A DNA stretch of 64,000 nt, taken from contig NZ_JAOVZB010000001.1 of assembly GCF_025716875.1 (NCBI RefSeq), forward strand, positions 1 to 64,000, in the 5' to 3' direction. The notes beneath the pieces were generated by a model. It ran no database searches. It worked only from the letters and a program-made list of their open reading frames with translations, and was not told the origin of the DNA. Position 1 is the first letter of the stretch; the number at the start of each line of letters is the position of its first letter. This stretch comes from Marinomonas sargassi. GTDB lineage: Bacteria; Pseudomonadota; Gammaproteobacteria; Pseudomonadales; Marinomonadaceae. This document shows positions 9,618 through 16,838 of this stretch, piece by piece. The position numbers were made by a program, and so were the translations under genes.

Positions 9618-10484
9618 TTAGACTGCCGTTAAAGCCTTAAAATCGTCTCTCTCTTTTAAGCTTTCAAAATAAGACTCTGTGAGTAGCTCATCTTGTAGGG
9701 TTCTCGAAAGATCCAAGGCTTTCTGAATATCCCCAATCGCCTCACTGTAGAGTTCTAGCTTGGCTTCAGCGCAGGCTTTTTGCCAATAGGCCATGGCGTA
9801 TTCACTATCACACTCAATAGCTTGATTTGTTAATGATAAAGCCCATGAGTCCTGATCAATATCCAAAAGCGTATCGGCTTTATAAGTTAAAGCTTCCACA
9901 TCATTCGGGTTGATCTCTAGAATCTGATCATAGATGTTAATTTTTTCCTGCTCTGTTTTCTCTAAGCCTGCCCGCATCCATAAGGAGTGGATAATAGTAC
10001 TGTTCGAAATATCCTGCTGTGCGGCGACAATTTGCTCCGAGCGCTCTTTTAAGGCCTCTTCAATAACGCTCAAACGCTTTGCATATTCTTCCGTCAAAGT
10101 TTCCACACGTTTTTCAGTAATGGATTCAACGTTATCCCGAATGTCTCGTAACGATTTCCACCCCAGCAAAACCAGCATAGAAGCAGCGGCAGTAATGATG
10201 TAAAAAATATTATTCGTAGTATCCGCAGTATAGCGTAATGCACGATCAGAAGACTCAAGCTTAGCCGTTGCTACCTTTTCAGCCACTTCAGCTTTCATCG
10301 CCTGCTGCCCCTGGCGCAAGGACTTTATCTCATCCAAAATATATCGCTCTATAAAGGGCTCATACAATGGCGCTTTCAACTCATCAATATTCTCAACCTC
10401 TGCTTCATCCACTTGAGCAAAGGCACCAAAGCTCATGCACACCAACAACGCACCAACCAACAACCGAATATCCAATACCATCAT
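9618..10484 (-). CDS. Secreted/anchored TPR-repeat protein of unknown role
   Basis: 288 residues: signal peptide (about 1-23, ending SFGAFA), a short extracytoplasmic stretch, one membrane helix (about 92-108, FYIITAAASMLVLLG), a coiled-coil-prone Glu/Arg-rich region (about 115-160) and two or three TPR-like helix pairs (about 175-265, including ALTYKADTLLDI and AMAYWQKACAEAK). TPRs mediate protein contacts; no enzyme motif is visible. It is monocistronic. Function unknown. Confidence 0.75.
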   Translation of the reverse strand: MMVLDIRLLVGALLVCMSFGAFAQVDEAEVENIDELKAPLYEPFIERYILDEIKSLRQGQQAMKAEVAEKVATAKLESSDRALRYTADTTNNIFYIITAAASMLVLLGWKSLRDIRDNVESITEKRVETLTEEYAKRLSVIEEALKERSEQIVAAQQDISNSTIIHSLWMRAGLEKTEQEKINIYDQILEINPNDVEALTYKADTLLDIDQDSWALSLTNQAIECDSEYAMAYWQKACAEAKLELYSEAIGDIQKALDLSRTLQDELLTESYFESLKERDDFKALTAV

Positions 10485-10762
10485 AATCTAGCCTTCCGTT
10501 ACATTAACCTGATGTACCAAGCATGAAAGTTTAAACGTCTCATAGAACACTCAAAATAACGAGCAAATACATGATATTTCTCGAACAAAAACAACCAATT
10601 TAGAAAAACAAAGCCAAAAGGCATTTTTTCCTTCGATTCAAAAGCAAGTAGATACAAGCACTTTGCCTTTAGCCTGTTGAAAGCCACTGCCAGTAAATAA
10701 ACTAATCACCTACATAAGAGCACAACTCTAGACTCATCTTAGGTTAATTATTGAGGTTTATT

Positions 10763-11635
10763 ATGACAATTTCACATCTATTTTTATGGCTCACTGCCGC
10801 CATTTGGGGGCTGGCTTTTGTCGCTCAAAGTGTTGGTATGGAGTCGATCGGACCCTATACATTTAATGCTGTTCGCTTCACTCTAGCTGCTTTGTCTATG
10901 TTACCGCTGGCTTATTTATTAGAGCGCCATAGAAAGTCAGACTTTGGCCTCACGTTAAAAGCTGGAATGATGACAGGCTTAGTTCTCTTTTCAGGGGCGA
11001 CCTTGCAACAAATTGGCCTACTTTACACAAGCACAGCCAATGCAGGCTTTATCACCGCCATGTATATGTTGTTTGTGCCTATTATCGGGCTATTTCTCAA
11101 ACATACTATTGAGCGTCACACTTGGTTGGGCATTTTTCTCGCATTGGGTGGGCTATATTTCCTTACCATTGGCCCCAACTTAACCATTCAAAAGGGGGAC
11201 GGGCTAGAGTTAATTGGAGCAATATTCTGGGCAGTTCACGTTTTATTAATAGGCTTTTACTCGCGAAAAGTTCCTATTATTAGCTACTCTATTGTGCAGT
11301 TTGTTGTTGTCGCATTACTGTCTTGGATATTAGCCTTCTCTGCAGAGCAACCCACATGGCACGGTATTCAACTCAGTTGGCTACCACTTTTGTATACGGG
11401 CGTTGCCTCGTCAGCACTTGCTTTTTCGTTACAGATCTTGGGACAAAAGAATGTATCGCCTAGTGCTGCCGCATTGATTTTGTCTACCGAAGCTGTCTTT
11501 GCCGCAATTGGCGGGTGGTGGCTCATGAACGAAGTGCTTTCTATTCTTGAATTGATGGGGTGTGTACTTATCTTCATTGGCATGATCATTAGCCAATGGC
11601 CACGCCAAACTAGAGCAACTAAGCCAGTCCTCTAA
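10763..11635 (+). CDS. DMT/EamA-family exporter
   Basis: 290-residue inner-membrane transporter of the drug/metabolite superfamily with about ten helices arranged as two EamA repeats (the first begins WLTAAIWGLAFVAQ). The ATG at 10763 is preferred over an upstream TTG because GAGG sits six bases before it. Substrate unknown; members export amino acids and other metabolites. The convergent neighbour is an Lrp-type regulator, which would fit amino-acid efflux. Confidence 0.85.
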   Translation: MTISHLFLWLTAAIWGLAFVAQSVGMESIGPYTFNAVRFTLAALSMLPLAYLLERHRKSDFGLTLKAGMMTGLVLFSGATLQQIGLLYTSTANAGFITAMYMLFVPIIGLFLKHTIERHTWLGIFLALGGLYFLTIGPNLTIQKGDGLELIGAIFWAVHVLLIGFYSRKVPIISYSIVQFVVVALLSWILAFSAEQPTWHGIQLSWLPLLYTGVASSALAFSLQILGQKNVSPSAAALILSTEAVFAAIGGWWLMNEVLSILELMGCVLIFIGMIISQWPRQTRATKPVL

Positions 11636-11654
11636 GCTAATGGCTTATGGCTTA

Positions 11655-12107
11655 TTAAACATCTTGTATTTTTTCTATGTCCGCCGGCATCTCGCGATGT
11701 ACCGGCGTCGACATAATCATCATGGTGTTGGTATCACTCAAATCAATTAGGCGTTCGAGCAATGTATCTAGATGAGACATATTACGAACGGCAACCCTTA
11801 AAACAAAAGCATAAGGGCCAGTCACGTTATAACAATCTACCACTTCATCTAGCCCCATCACTAGGGCTTTAAATTCCCTTTCTTTAGTCCGGTATACTTG
11901 GCACTCTACTAGCGCTGTAATAGGGATACCCAATTTTTCAAGATTCACCTTAGCGCTATAGCCCGTAATAACACCTATTTCCTCAAGTTTTCGTACTCGC
12001 TCAGCCACAGCAGGGGCGGATAAATGCACTTTTTTACCTAATTCAGCAAAAGTCAGTCGTGCATTTTCCTGCAACGCCTTGAGTAATTTGAAATTAATCT
12101 TGTCCAA
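11655..12107 (-). CDS. Lrp/AsnC-family transcriptional regulator (second)
   Basis: 150 residues with a winged helix-turn-helix (FAELGKKVHLSAPAVAERVRKLE, about 20-42) and a C-terminal RAM domain. It differs clearly from the regulator at 7.1-7.5 kb. It converges on the DMT exporter with 19 bases between stop codons and leads toward no other gene, so its target cannot be fixed by position. Confidence 0.88.
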   Translation of the reverse strand: MDKINFKLLKALQENARLTFAELGKKVHLSAPAVAERVRKLEEIGVITGYSAKVNLEKLGIPITALVECQVYRTKEREFKALVMGLDEVVDCYNVTGPYAFVLRVAVRNMSHLDTLLERLIDLSDTNTMMIMSTPVHREMPADIEKIQDV

Positions 12108-12186
12108 GTAACACTCCCTTTTGACATTATGGCTAGCTCGTTTAGCTGACCCGTTATTCTACTCCTCTAAGAGGGCTTCTTGTATT

Positions 12187-12729
12187 TTATGGCTTACTTT
12201 CAGCGATATTTTTCAGATAGGCTTTCGCCATTTTTGGGCTACTAATTCGAATAAAATTGATATGCTGATATTGAGGGTCGGCGAAAACATTCAAATAACG
12301 CGATCGAATTTTTTGATAGTTTGTTAGCGTCCATAAAATCATAGAGTCTTTACTAAAAAAAGATTTGCGTACGGTTTCTACATTACCCGTATTTTCCCAA
12401 AGTTCTTGTTTTGTGATGGAGCGATATAAAGCTCGTTTTATCGCCTGATAAACTGTTCGCAACAAGGAGTAATCTATCCAAATAACCGTATCCACCTTCG
12501 CCCACTTGATAGTCCTAGTACGGTTATAATTACCATCCAACACCCAAGTTTCTTGATTCAATGCTTTTTCAAGCTTGGTATAGAACTCCTCATCACTCGT
12601 CCCCTGCCAATTCGCCTTCCAAAACATGGCATCCATTTCTAAATAAGGACAAGCTAACGCTTCTGCTAACTGACGGCTGAAAGTTGATTTACCACTACCA
12701 CTGCTGCCTACAACATTAATGCGTTTCAT
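12187..12729 (-). CDS. P-loop NTPase/kinase of the adenylate-kinase-like 'topology modulation' type
   Basis: 180-residue protein with Walker A at the N-terminus (GSSGSGKST, residues 8-16) and an LDGNYNRTR stretch (about 85-93), a layout seen in small proteins annotated as DNA topology modulation (FlaR-like) or uncharacterised kinases. Substrate unknown. It lies about 60 bases downstream of the GNAT gene on the same strand, so the two may share a transcript. Confidence 0.7.
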   Translation of the reverse strand: MKRINVVGSSGSGKSTFSRQLAEALACPYLEMDAMFWKANWQGTSDEEFYTKLEKALNQETWVLDGNYNRTRTIKWAKVDTVIWIDYSLLRTVYQAIKRALYRSITKQELWENTGNVETVRKSFFSKDSMILWTLTNYQKIRSRYLNVFADPQYQHINFIRISSPKMAKAYLKNIAESKP

Positions 12730-12788
12730 CTCTTCCCTCTAAATTGTAAGTAAATACGACCTTCAACACCTAAGAAATTGACAAAGAG

Positions 12789-13268
12789 TTATACCAAAGA
12801 CAACCTCATTTTACGCCCACCAACTGGGTTGAATAGGTTTCGTTGATAGAAAGCCAGAGCTCGATCAAACTCAGGTAAAGGTGGTGTGCACAGCTCAATA
12901 CATGCCCAAGAAGATAAACGGCCATGCTCCTTAACTTGCTCCATTAACAAGGAACCCACACCAGAACTCCTATATTCAGGCAGGGTATAAAATTCCTGAA
13001 TAATCCCCACTTTACCCCCAGCATACAAGGCATAGGTTTCTGCTAAAGTCGCCATAGCAATAGGCTGATGAGTATTTAGTTTGTCACTAAAAGCCAAAAT
13101 AGCCTGATAATGTCCATTCACTAAAAGCTCACGACATGTGTCTATTGTCTCTTGAAGGTCGATATTGAATTGTTTTGCCTTGGTAACCTCACTTATTTCA
13201 TTTGTAAGCTTAATCACCAGTTCTGCAATTAAAACAGCATCATCTGGCATCGCTTTTCTAAATTGCAT
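12789..13268 (-). CDS. GNAT-family N-acetyltransferase
   Basis: 159 residues with the acetyl-CoA-binding pattern of the GNAT fold: a strand EFYTLPEYRSSGVGSLLMEQ (about 91-110) in which R-x-x-G-V-G contacts the CoA pyrophosphate. The acceptor substrate cannot be predicted. Upstream partner of the P-loop kinase gene. Confidence 0.82.
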   Translation of the reverse strand: MQFRKAMPDDAVLIAELVIKLTNEISEVTKAKQFNIDLQETIDTCRELLVNGHYQAILAFSDKLNTHQPIAMATLAETYALYAGGKVGIIQEFYTLPEYRSSGVGSLLMEQVKEHGRLSSWACIELCTPPLPEFDRALAFYQRNLFNPVGGRKMRLSLV

Positions 13269-13445
13269 ATTAATAATCCTTCATAAAAAATGTGCATAAC
13301 TTCTTATTTTATTAACAATAACTTCAAATAAAAACATACTCTAACTTATATTTTCTATAGCACTGATAATATAAAAGCTGCTCTGTAGAAATAACCTGTG
13401 CTAACGTGGTGAGCAACATAATAAAAATTAGGTTTAGATATACTC

Positions 13446-14294
13446 ATGACACGATTTATTCGGCTTTCAAATATATTATTAATCTGTGTATTTTCTGCCA
13501 CCCACCTATTTGCAGCACCTGTAGTCAGTAAATTGCAATCCGACGGACCCAATCAAGGCCTCGAAGCTTACGATTTGATTAGGCAGTTTGCTGGCCCAAA
13601 ACCTATCGAGTCGCCTGATTTATATTCTGGAAACCACACTGGCGTTAAACATATATTCGAACGAACAGATGACATTGTTGGCCACCACTTTGTCTTTACC
13701 ATTCACAAACACGAAGACAAAGACAGGAACAAGTTCACCCAATTCAGTGACAGACAACGCAATGAGATTAAAGCTTACTCTGGCTCCAAAGACGACTTAA
13801 AAGGCTTTGAGAGTGAAACATTAAGCTATTCATGGAAGTTTAAAGTGGGTGAAGGCATGTCGGTATCTAAAAACTTTACTCACTTATTCCAGCTTAAATC
13901 CGTGGATGATGGTATAGGCACGCCCATTCTTACCGTGTCTGCTGCATTAAAAAAAGGACAAGAAAACCTATTTTTATCCCACGCTGCGGTTAAAAAGACC
14001 ACATTTTTAGCAAGCTACCCTTGGAATGATGTTCACAATAAGTGGCTGCAGGCCAATTGCAAGGTCACTTATGGTAATCAAGGAAAGCTTAATTTCAGCC
14101 TCGCCGAGCTAGAAACTGGAAAAGAAGTTTTCTCATACCAAAGTGATAATATAGATATGTGGCGCGGTACAAAAAGCGATCATTTCGTACGCCCAAAATG
14201 GGGAATATATCGTTCACTTAAAAGCAAACACATGCTGCGAGACCAAGAAGAGCAAGTCAGTTTTGCCGATTTCATAGTGACAAAATATAAATAA
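13446..14294 (+). CDS. Secreted polysaccharide-lyase-like beta-jelly-roll protein
   Basis: 282 residues with a signal peptide (about 1-24, LICVFSATHLFAA). Distinct motifs are DRQRNEIKAY (about 98-107), LSYSWKFK (about 125-132), FTHLFQLK (about 140-147) and VRPKWGIYRSL (about 248-258). These basic and aromatic strands resemble glucuronan-lyase/heparin-lyase type jelly-roll proteins (the Polysacc_lyase group, including fungal PL20). I infer export and action on acidic polysaccharide; the family call is from memory of motifs and could be wrong. No carbohydrate genes lie nearby, suggesting a lone acquired degradative enzyme. Confidence 0.55.
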   Translation: MTRFIRLSNILLICVFSATHLFAAPVVSKLQSDGPNQGLEAYDLIRQFAGPKPIESPDLYSGNHTGVKHIFERTDDIVGHHFVFTIHKHEDKDRNKFTQFSDRQRNEIKAYSGSKDDLKGFESETLSYSWKFKVGEGMSVSKNFTHLFQLKSVDDGIGTPILTVSAALKKGQENLFLSHAAVKKTTFLASYPWNDVHNKWLQANCKVTYGNQGKLNFSLAELETGKEVFSYQSDNIDMWRGTKSDHFVRPKWGIYRSLKSKHMLRDQEEQVSFADFIVTKYK

Positions 14295-14522
14295 TTTAAA
14301 ACTCGCAAAAGAGCACTCTTACAACGCCAAGGGACGGCCCGTCTAATTTTCACTCACTACTCACATATTTCTTCTTACAATTTTCGTCACTGATATTGCC
14401 CCCAACCTTGCAACTTCCCACTTTATCTACTTTTATTAAATGGTTCGATAATAATAATTAGACAGCCATCATCAAGTGTAAGGCTCTAAACGACACAAAG
14501 GTGACGGTAAGAGAGGTGAACT

Positions 14523-15035
14523 ATGAAAAGGCTTTACTACGTAACGCAAGACCTTGATGATGCTGAAATGATTTCAGGCGAAGTTCATAGAAACGGAATA
14601 GACGATCACCATTTTTTTGTGATTTGTCGAGACGAAAAAGGCATAAAAACACACCACCTTCACGGCAGTGACACATTGGAGAAAACCAACATTATTGCCT
14701 CTGGCAGTCGTGCTTATCAGGTAGGAGGAGGCTTAGCGATCGGTATTATGGCACTGGCGCTATTAAACCACCTATTTGCCGTCGTGCCCTCGCTACCCAT
14801 TTTTTTACTTATCATCATTGCTGCCATGGCAACCATTATCGTCAAAATTGCCGGCAGCTCATTTGATAGCTATTTAATGGAAAGGCTTAACCAGCATCTT
14901 GACTTAGGAGAGGCTGTTATCGTCATCGACGTCGACCGCAACCAACTCCATAAAGTAGAGGCCATGCTTGAATTGCACCCTAAAGCAAAATTCATCGCCG
15001 ACTGCTCCAACATTGGCGCCGCCATCCCCGAATAA
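14523..15035 (+). CDS. Two-helix membrane protein of unknown function
   Basis: 170 residues: a hydrophilic N-terminal domain (1-60) beginning MKRLYYVTQDLDDAE, a pair of membrane helices (about 67-86 and 90-108), and a C-terminal soluble domain ending in a run resembling a ferredoxin-like strand (EAVIVIDVDRNQLHKVEAML). The arrangement recalls general-stress membrane proteins related to DUF1269/YflT. GAGAGGTGA upstream of the ATG is a strong ribosome site. Monocistronic with its own terminator. Confidence 0.7.
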   Translation: MKRLYYVTQDLDDAEMISGEVHRNGIDDHHFFVICRDEKGIKTHHLHGSDTLEKTNIIASGSRAYQVGGGLAIGIMALALLNHLFAVVPSLPIFLLIIIAAMATIIVKIAGSSFDSYLMERLNQHLDLGEAVIVIDVDRNQLHKVEAMLELHPKAKFIADCSNIGAAIPE

Positions 15036-15067
15036 CTTTAAATAAAAAAGCAAAAATCTAGACTAAT

Positions 15068-15105
15068 AAAGCCGAGAGGAAGCGCCCTTCCCCTCGGCTT
15101 TATCT
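15068..15105 (+). terminator. Intrinsic terminator
   Basis: Stem GCCGAGAGGAAG (15071-15082) with CTTCCCCTCGGC (15087-15098), one A-C mismatch, loop CGCC, followed by TTTAT. Ends the transcript of the two-helix membrane protein. Confidence 0.75.
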
Positions 15106-15237
15106 ATTATCAGCTCCTGCAACCTCTCAAAAATGAACTTCTTTCCTCCTATGCCCTTTCAGCCTTAAAAACAAAAAATGATCTATTCCTCAACAGCACA
15201 CGTTTCAGTATATATAAGCTAACTTGAAGGTAATCCA

Positions 15238-15756
15238 ATGAAAACGTTATTTATCACTTGCACAACACCTATGATTTTTCTCATAAGCAGCCTCGCACAG
15301 GCTAATCTCGATGCCCGCTTTATTGAAAGTGCACCAAAAGATAGGTTCGTATTGAGTAACACCAGCCAATGTGACATACAAAATATCACAGCGAATATCG
15401 ACTTATCCAACAGCACGGGCAAACTCATTTTTGACACCACCGCCACAGGTGCAGGAGTTGAAGTATTCCAGCCTTTTGAAGCCAGTAACTCAAACATGCA
15501 GTTAACTAATGGCAACAAAGTAAATGATGGAGCAACAGGGCTATCCGTCAAAATTGCTACTCTCAAAGCCAATGACTCTGTTCACTTCACTATCGACGTA
15601 GACGACACATTAAAAAGAAGCGAGCTAGGTAACATTCGCGTCTCTGGATCCGAGATAGAAAATGCCACTATTGAAATAACCGCAAAAGATCAAACAGCAT
15701 CAAAAGCCGCCTTTGATAACAGAGGCAAAGCTTCACTGGCTTTGGCTTCTTGTTGA
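15238..15756 (+). CDS. Secreted small beta-rich protein of unknown function
   Basis: 172 residues with a signal peptide (about 1-22, ending SSLAQA). The mature part is beta-strand-like and acidic, with VLSNTSQCDIQNIT, AGVEVFQPF and VHFTIDVDDTL blocks, and has two Cys (about residue 44 and the final residue), which could form a disulfide. Similar bacterial sequences are, as I recall, sometimes labelled aggregation-factor core (MAFp3-like), but that name carries little functional meaning. GAAGGT precedes the ATG at good spacing. Confidence 0.65.
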   Translation: MKTLFITCTTPMIFLISSLAQANLDARFIESAPKDRFVLSNTSQCDIQNITANIDLSNSTGKLIFDTTATGAGVEVFQPFEASNSNMQLTNGNKVNDGATGLSVKIATLKANDSVHFTIDVDDTLKRSELGNIRVSGSEIENATIEITAKDQTASKAAFDNRGKASLALASC

Positions 15757-16135
15757 TTAAATTGGCATAAGACTATCTGAAGCAAAATTTTGATTCTTAA
15801 AAAAAGAGCTTTAAAAGTAGCCGATTACTAAATTAATACACATCACAAAAAGCCCGCTTAAAATAGCGGGCTATATAAGATATTAATTCTATCCTCACCT
15901 AAGTTATTTCGAATTAGCTTTTTGGTTAGTCTGATTAGCTAAGCAGAAAGTTAGATATGCAACTTCTCATTCATATAGACTGAATAAAATCCATCGATGC
16001 CCCTATCTGAATCAGACCTTTACCCTTATTTACATGGTATTGAAGGCGTCTTACATAAATAGTGGGATAATGACTCTACACAGCAAAAATTGATACCCTC
16101 ACTCCTAACAGGCCATATTGGCCAATGAGATCAAA
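15757..16135. other. Intergenic region before the PEBP gene
   Basis: 379 bases without a convincing reading frame. It holds repeat copy A (15851-15912) near its left end. The rest is AT-rich and should contain the promoter of the PEBP gene, but no clear -35/-10 pair stands out. Confidence 0.6.
15851..15912 (+). repeat. Structured repeat, copy A
   Basis: Perfect hairpin AGCCCGCT (15851-15858) / AGCGGGCT (15865-15872) followed by an AT-rich tail ending near AAGTTATTT. Copy B at 16750-16810 aligns along its whole length. The stem is followed by an A-run on its left side, so it could also terminate leftward transcription, although no minus-strand gene abuts it. Confidence 0.7.
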
Positions 16136-16699
16136 ATGACAAAGCTTCCTGTTCTTGCAGCTTCAGCACTTTTCTTATGTATTCAGTCCGCTTCAGCTGA
16201 AACCCTCACCATAGATACAAGTTTTAAACTAACAAGTCCTGCGTTTGAAAGTGGTGATACATTACCAGCAGACCTAAAATGCCAGCGTGACCAAGGTGAC
16301 GGCCTCTCTCCACCGTTAAATTGGACAACAGCTCCAGCAGGCAGCAAAAGCTTAGCGCTGATCATGCATCACTACCCACGAGGAACGATTGAAGGCAGAG
16401 ACGCCCCAAGCCAATATTGGCTACTGTGGAATATTCCTGTTGAGACAACCAAACTTAAGCGCGGCAACCCACTTTCCATTGGCACAGAAGGCTCAGATAA
16501 AGATGGCAGACGTACAGGATATACTCCCCCTTGCTCCCCACCGGGGCCACAGCATAAATACACAATCACCATCTATGCCCTAAATGGAATGCTAGATAAC
16601 CTACCCACACAAGATTCTCTCTCCGTCGATTGGCAAACTATGACGGATGCCATGCAAGGTAAAATCATCAGCTCTTCGAAAATAGAATTTCTGAATTAA
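16136..16699 (+). CDS. YbhB/YbcL-family (PEBP, Raf-kinase-inhibitor-like) periplasmic protein
   Basis: 187 residues from the ATG at 16136, chosen over TTG 16118 because it starts directly at a normal signal peptide (cut about after SASA). The mature domain shows the phosphatidylethanolamine-binding-protein layout: LSPPLNWTTAP (about 58-68), the substrate-pocket strand around DAPSQYWLLWNIP (about 92-104), and TGYTPPCSPPGPQHKY (about 130-145). Bacterial members bind small anionic or phosphate ligands; exact role unknown. It is flanked on both sides by the structured repeat. Confidence 0.85.
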   Translation: MTKLPVLAASALFLCIQSASAETLTIDTSFKLTSPAFESGDTLPADLKCQRDQGDGLSPPLNWTTAPAGSKSLALIMHHYPRGTIEGRDAPSQYWLLWNIPVETTKLKRGNPLSIGTEGSDKDGRRTGYTPPCSPPGPQHKYTITIYALNGMLDNLPTQDSLSVDWQTMTDAMQGKIISSSKIEFLN

Positions 16700-16749
16700 T
16701 GGCAACCGTGTTTGGAATCGAACGCTTATGTGATTTTTCTAAATAGATA

Positions 16750-16810
16750 GCCTGCTAAAAATAGCAGGCTATCTATGGTCTTAATTTTACTCTTACCCGA
16801 ATTATTTTTT
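16750..16810 (+). repeat. Structured repeat, copy B
   Basis: Hairpin AGCCTGCT / AGCAGGCT (about 16749-16770) with an AT-rich tail closely matching copy A at 15851-15912. The C-to-T change in the left arm is matched by G-to-A in the right arm, keeping the stem intact. The tail continues into a second, shorter tandem unit (see the neighbouring entry). Confidence 0.7.
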
Positions 16811-16836
16811 AATTTAACTCTGACCCGACTTATTCT
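16783..16836 (+). repeat. Short tandem unit ACTCTkACCCGAmTTATT
   Basis: Two imperfect copies: ACTCTTACCCGAATTATT (about 16789-16806) and ACTCTGACCCGACTTATT (about 16816-16833), period about 27 bases. The TCTGACCC core resembles the tails of REP-type elements mobilised by RAYT (Y1) transposases in marine gammaproteobacteria. No transposase is in the window. It abuts the 3' end of the AAA_13 gene. Confidence 0.5.
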
Positions 16837-16838
16837 TA

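Noticed and set aside
10499-10687. A 62-codon minus-strand frame upstream of the TPR gene
   Set aside because: No ribosome site, unusual composition and no recognisable domain; it lies in a promoter region.
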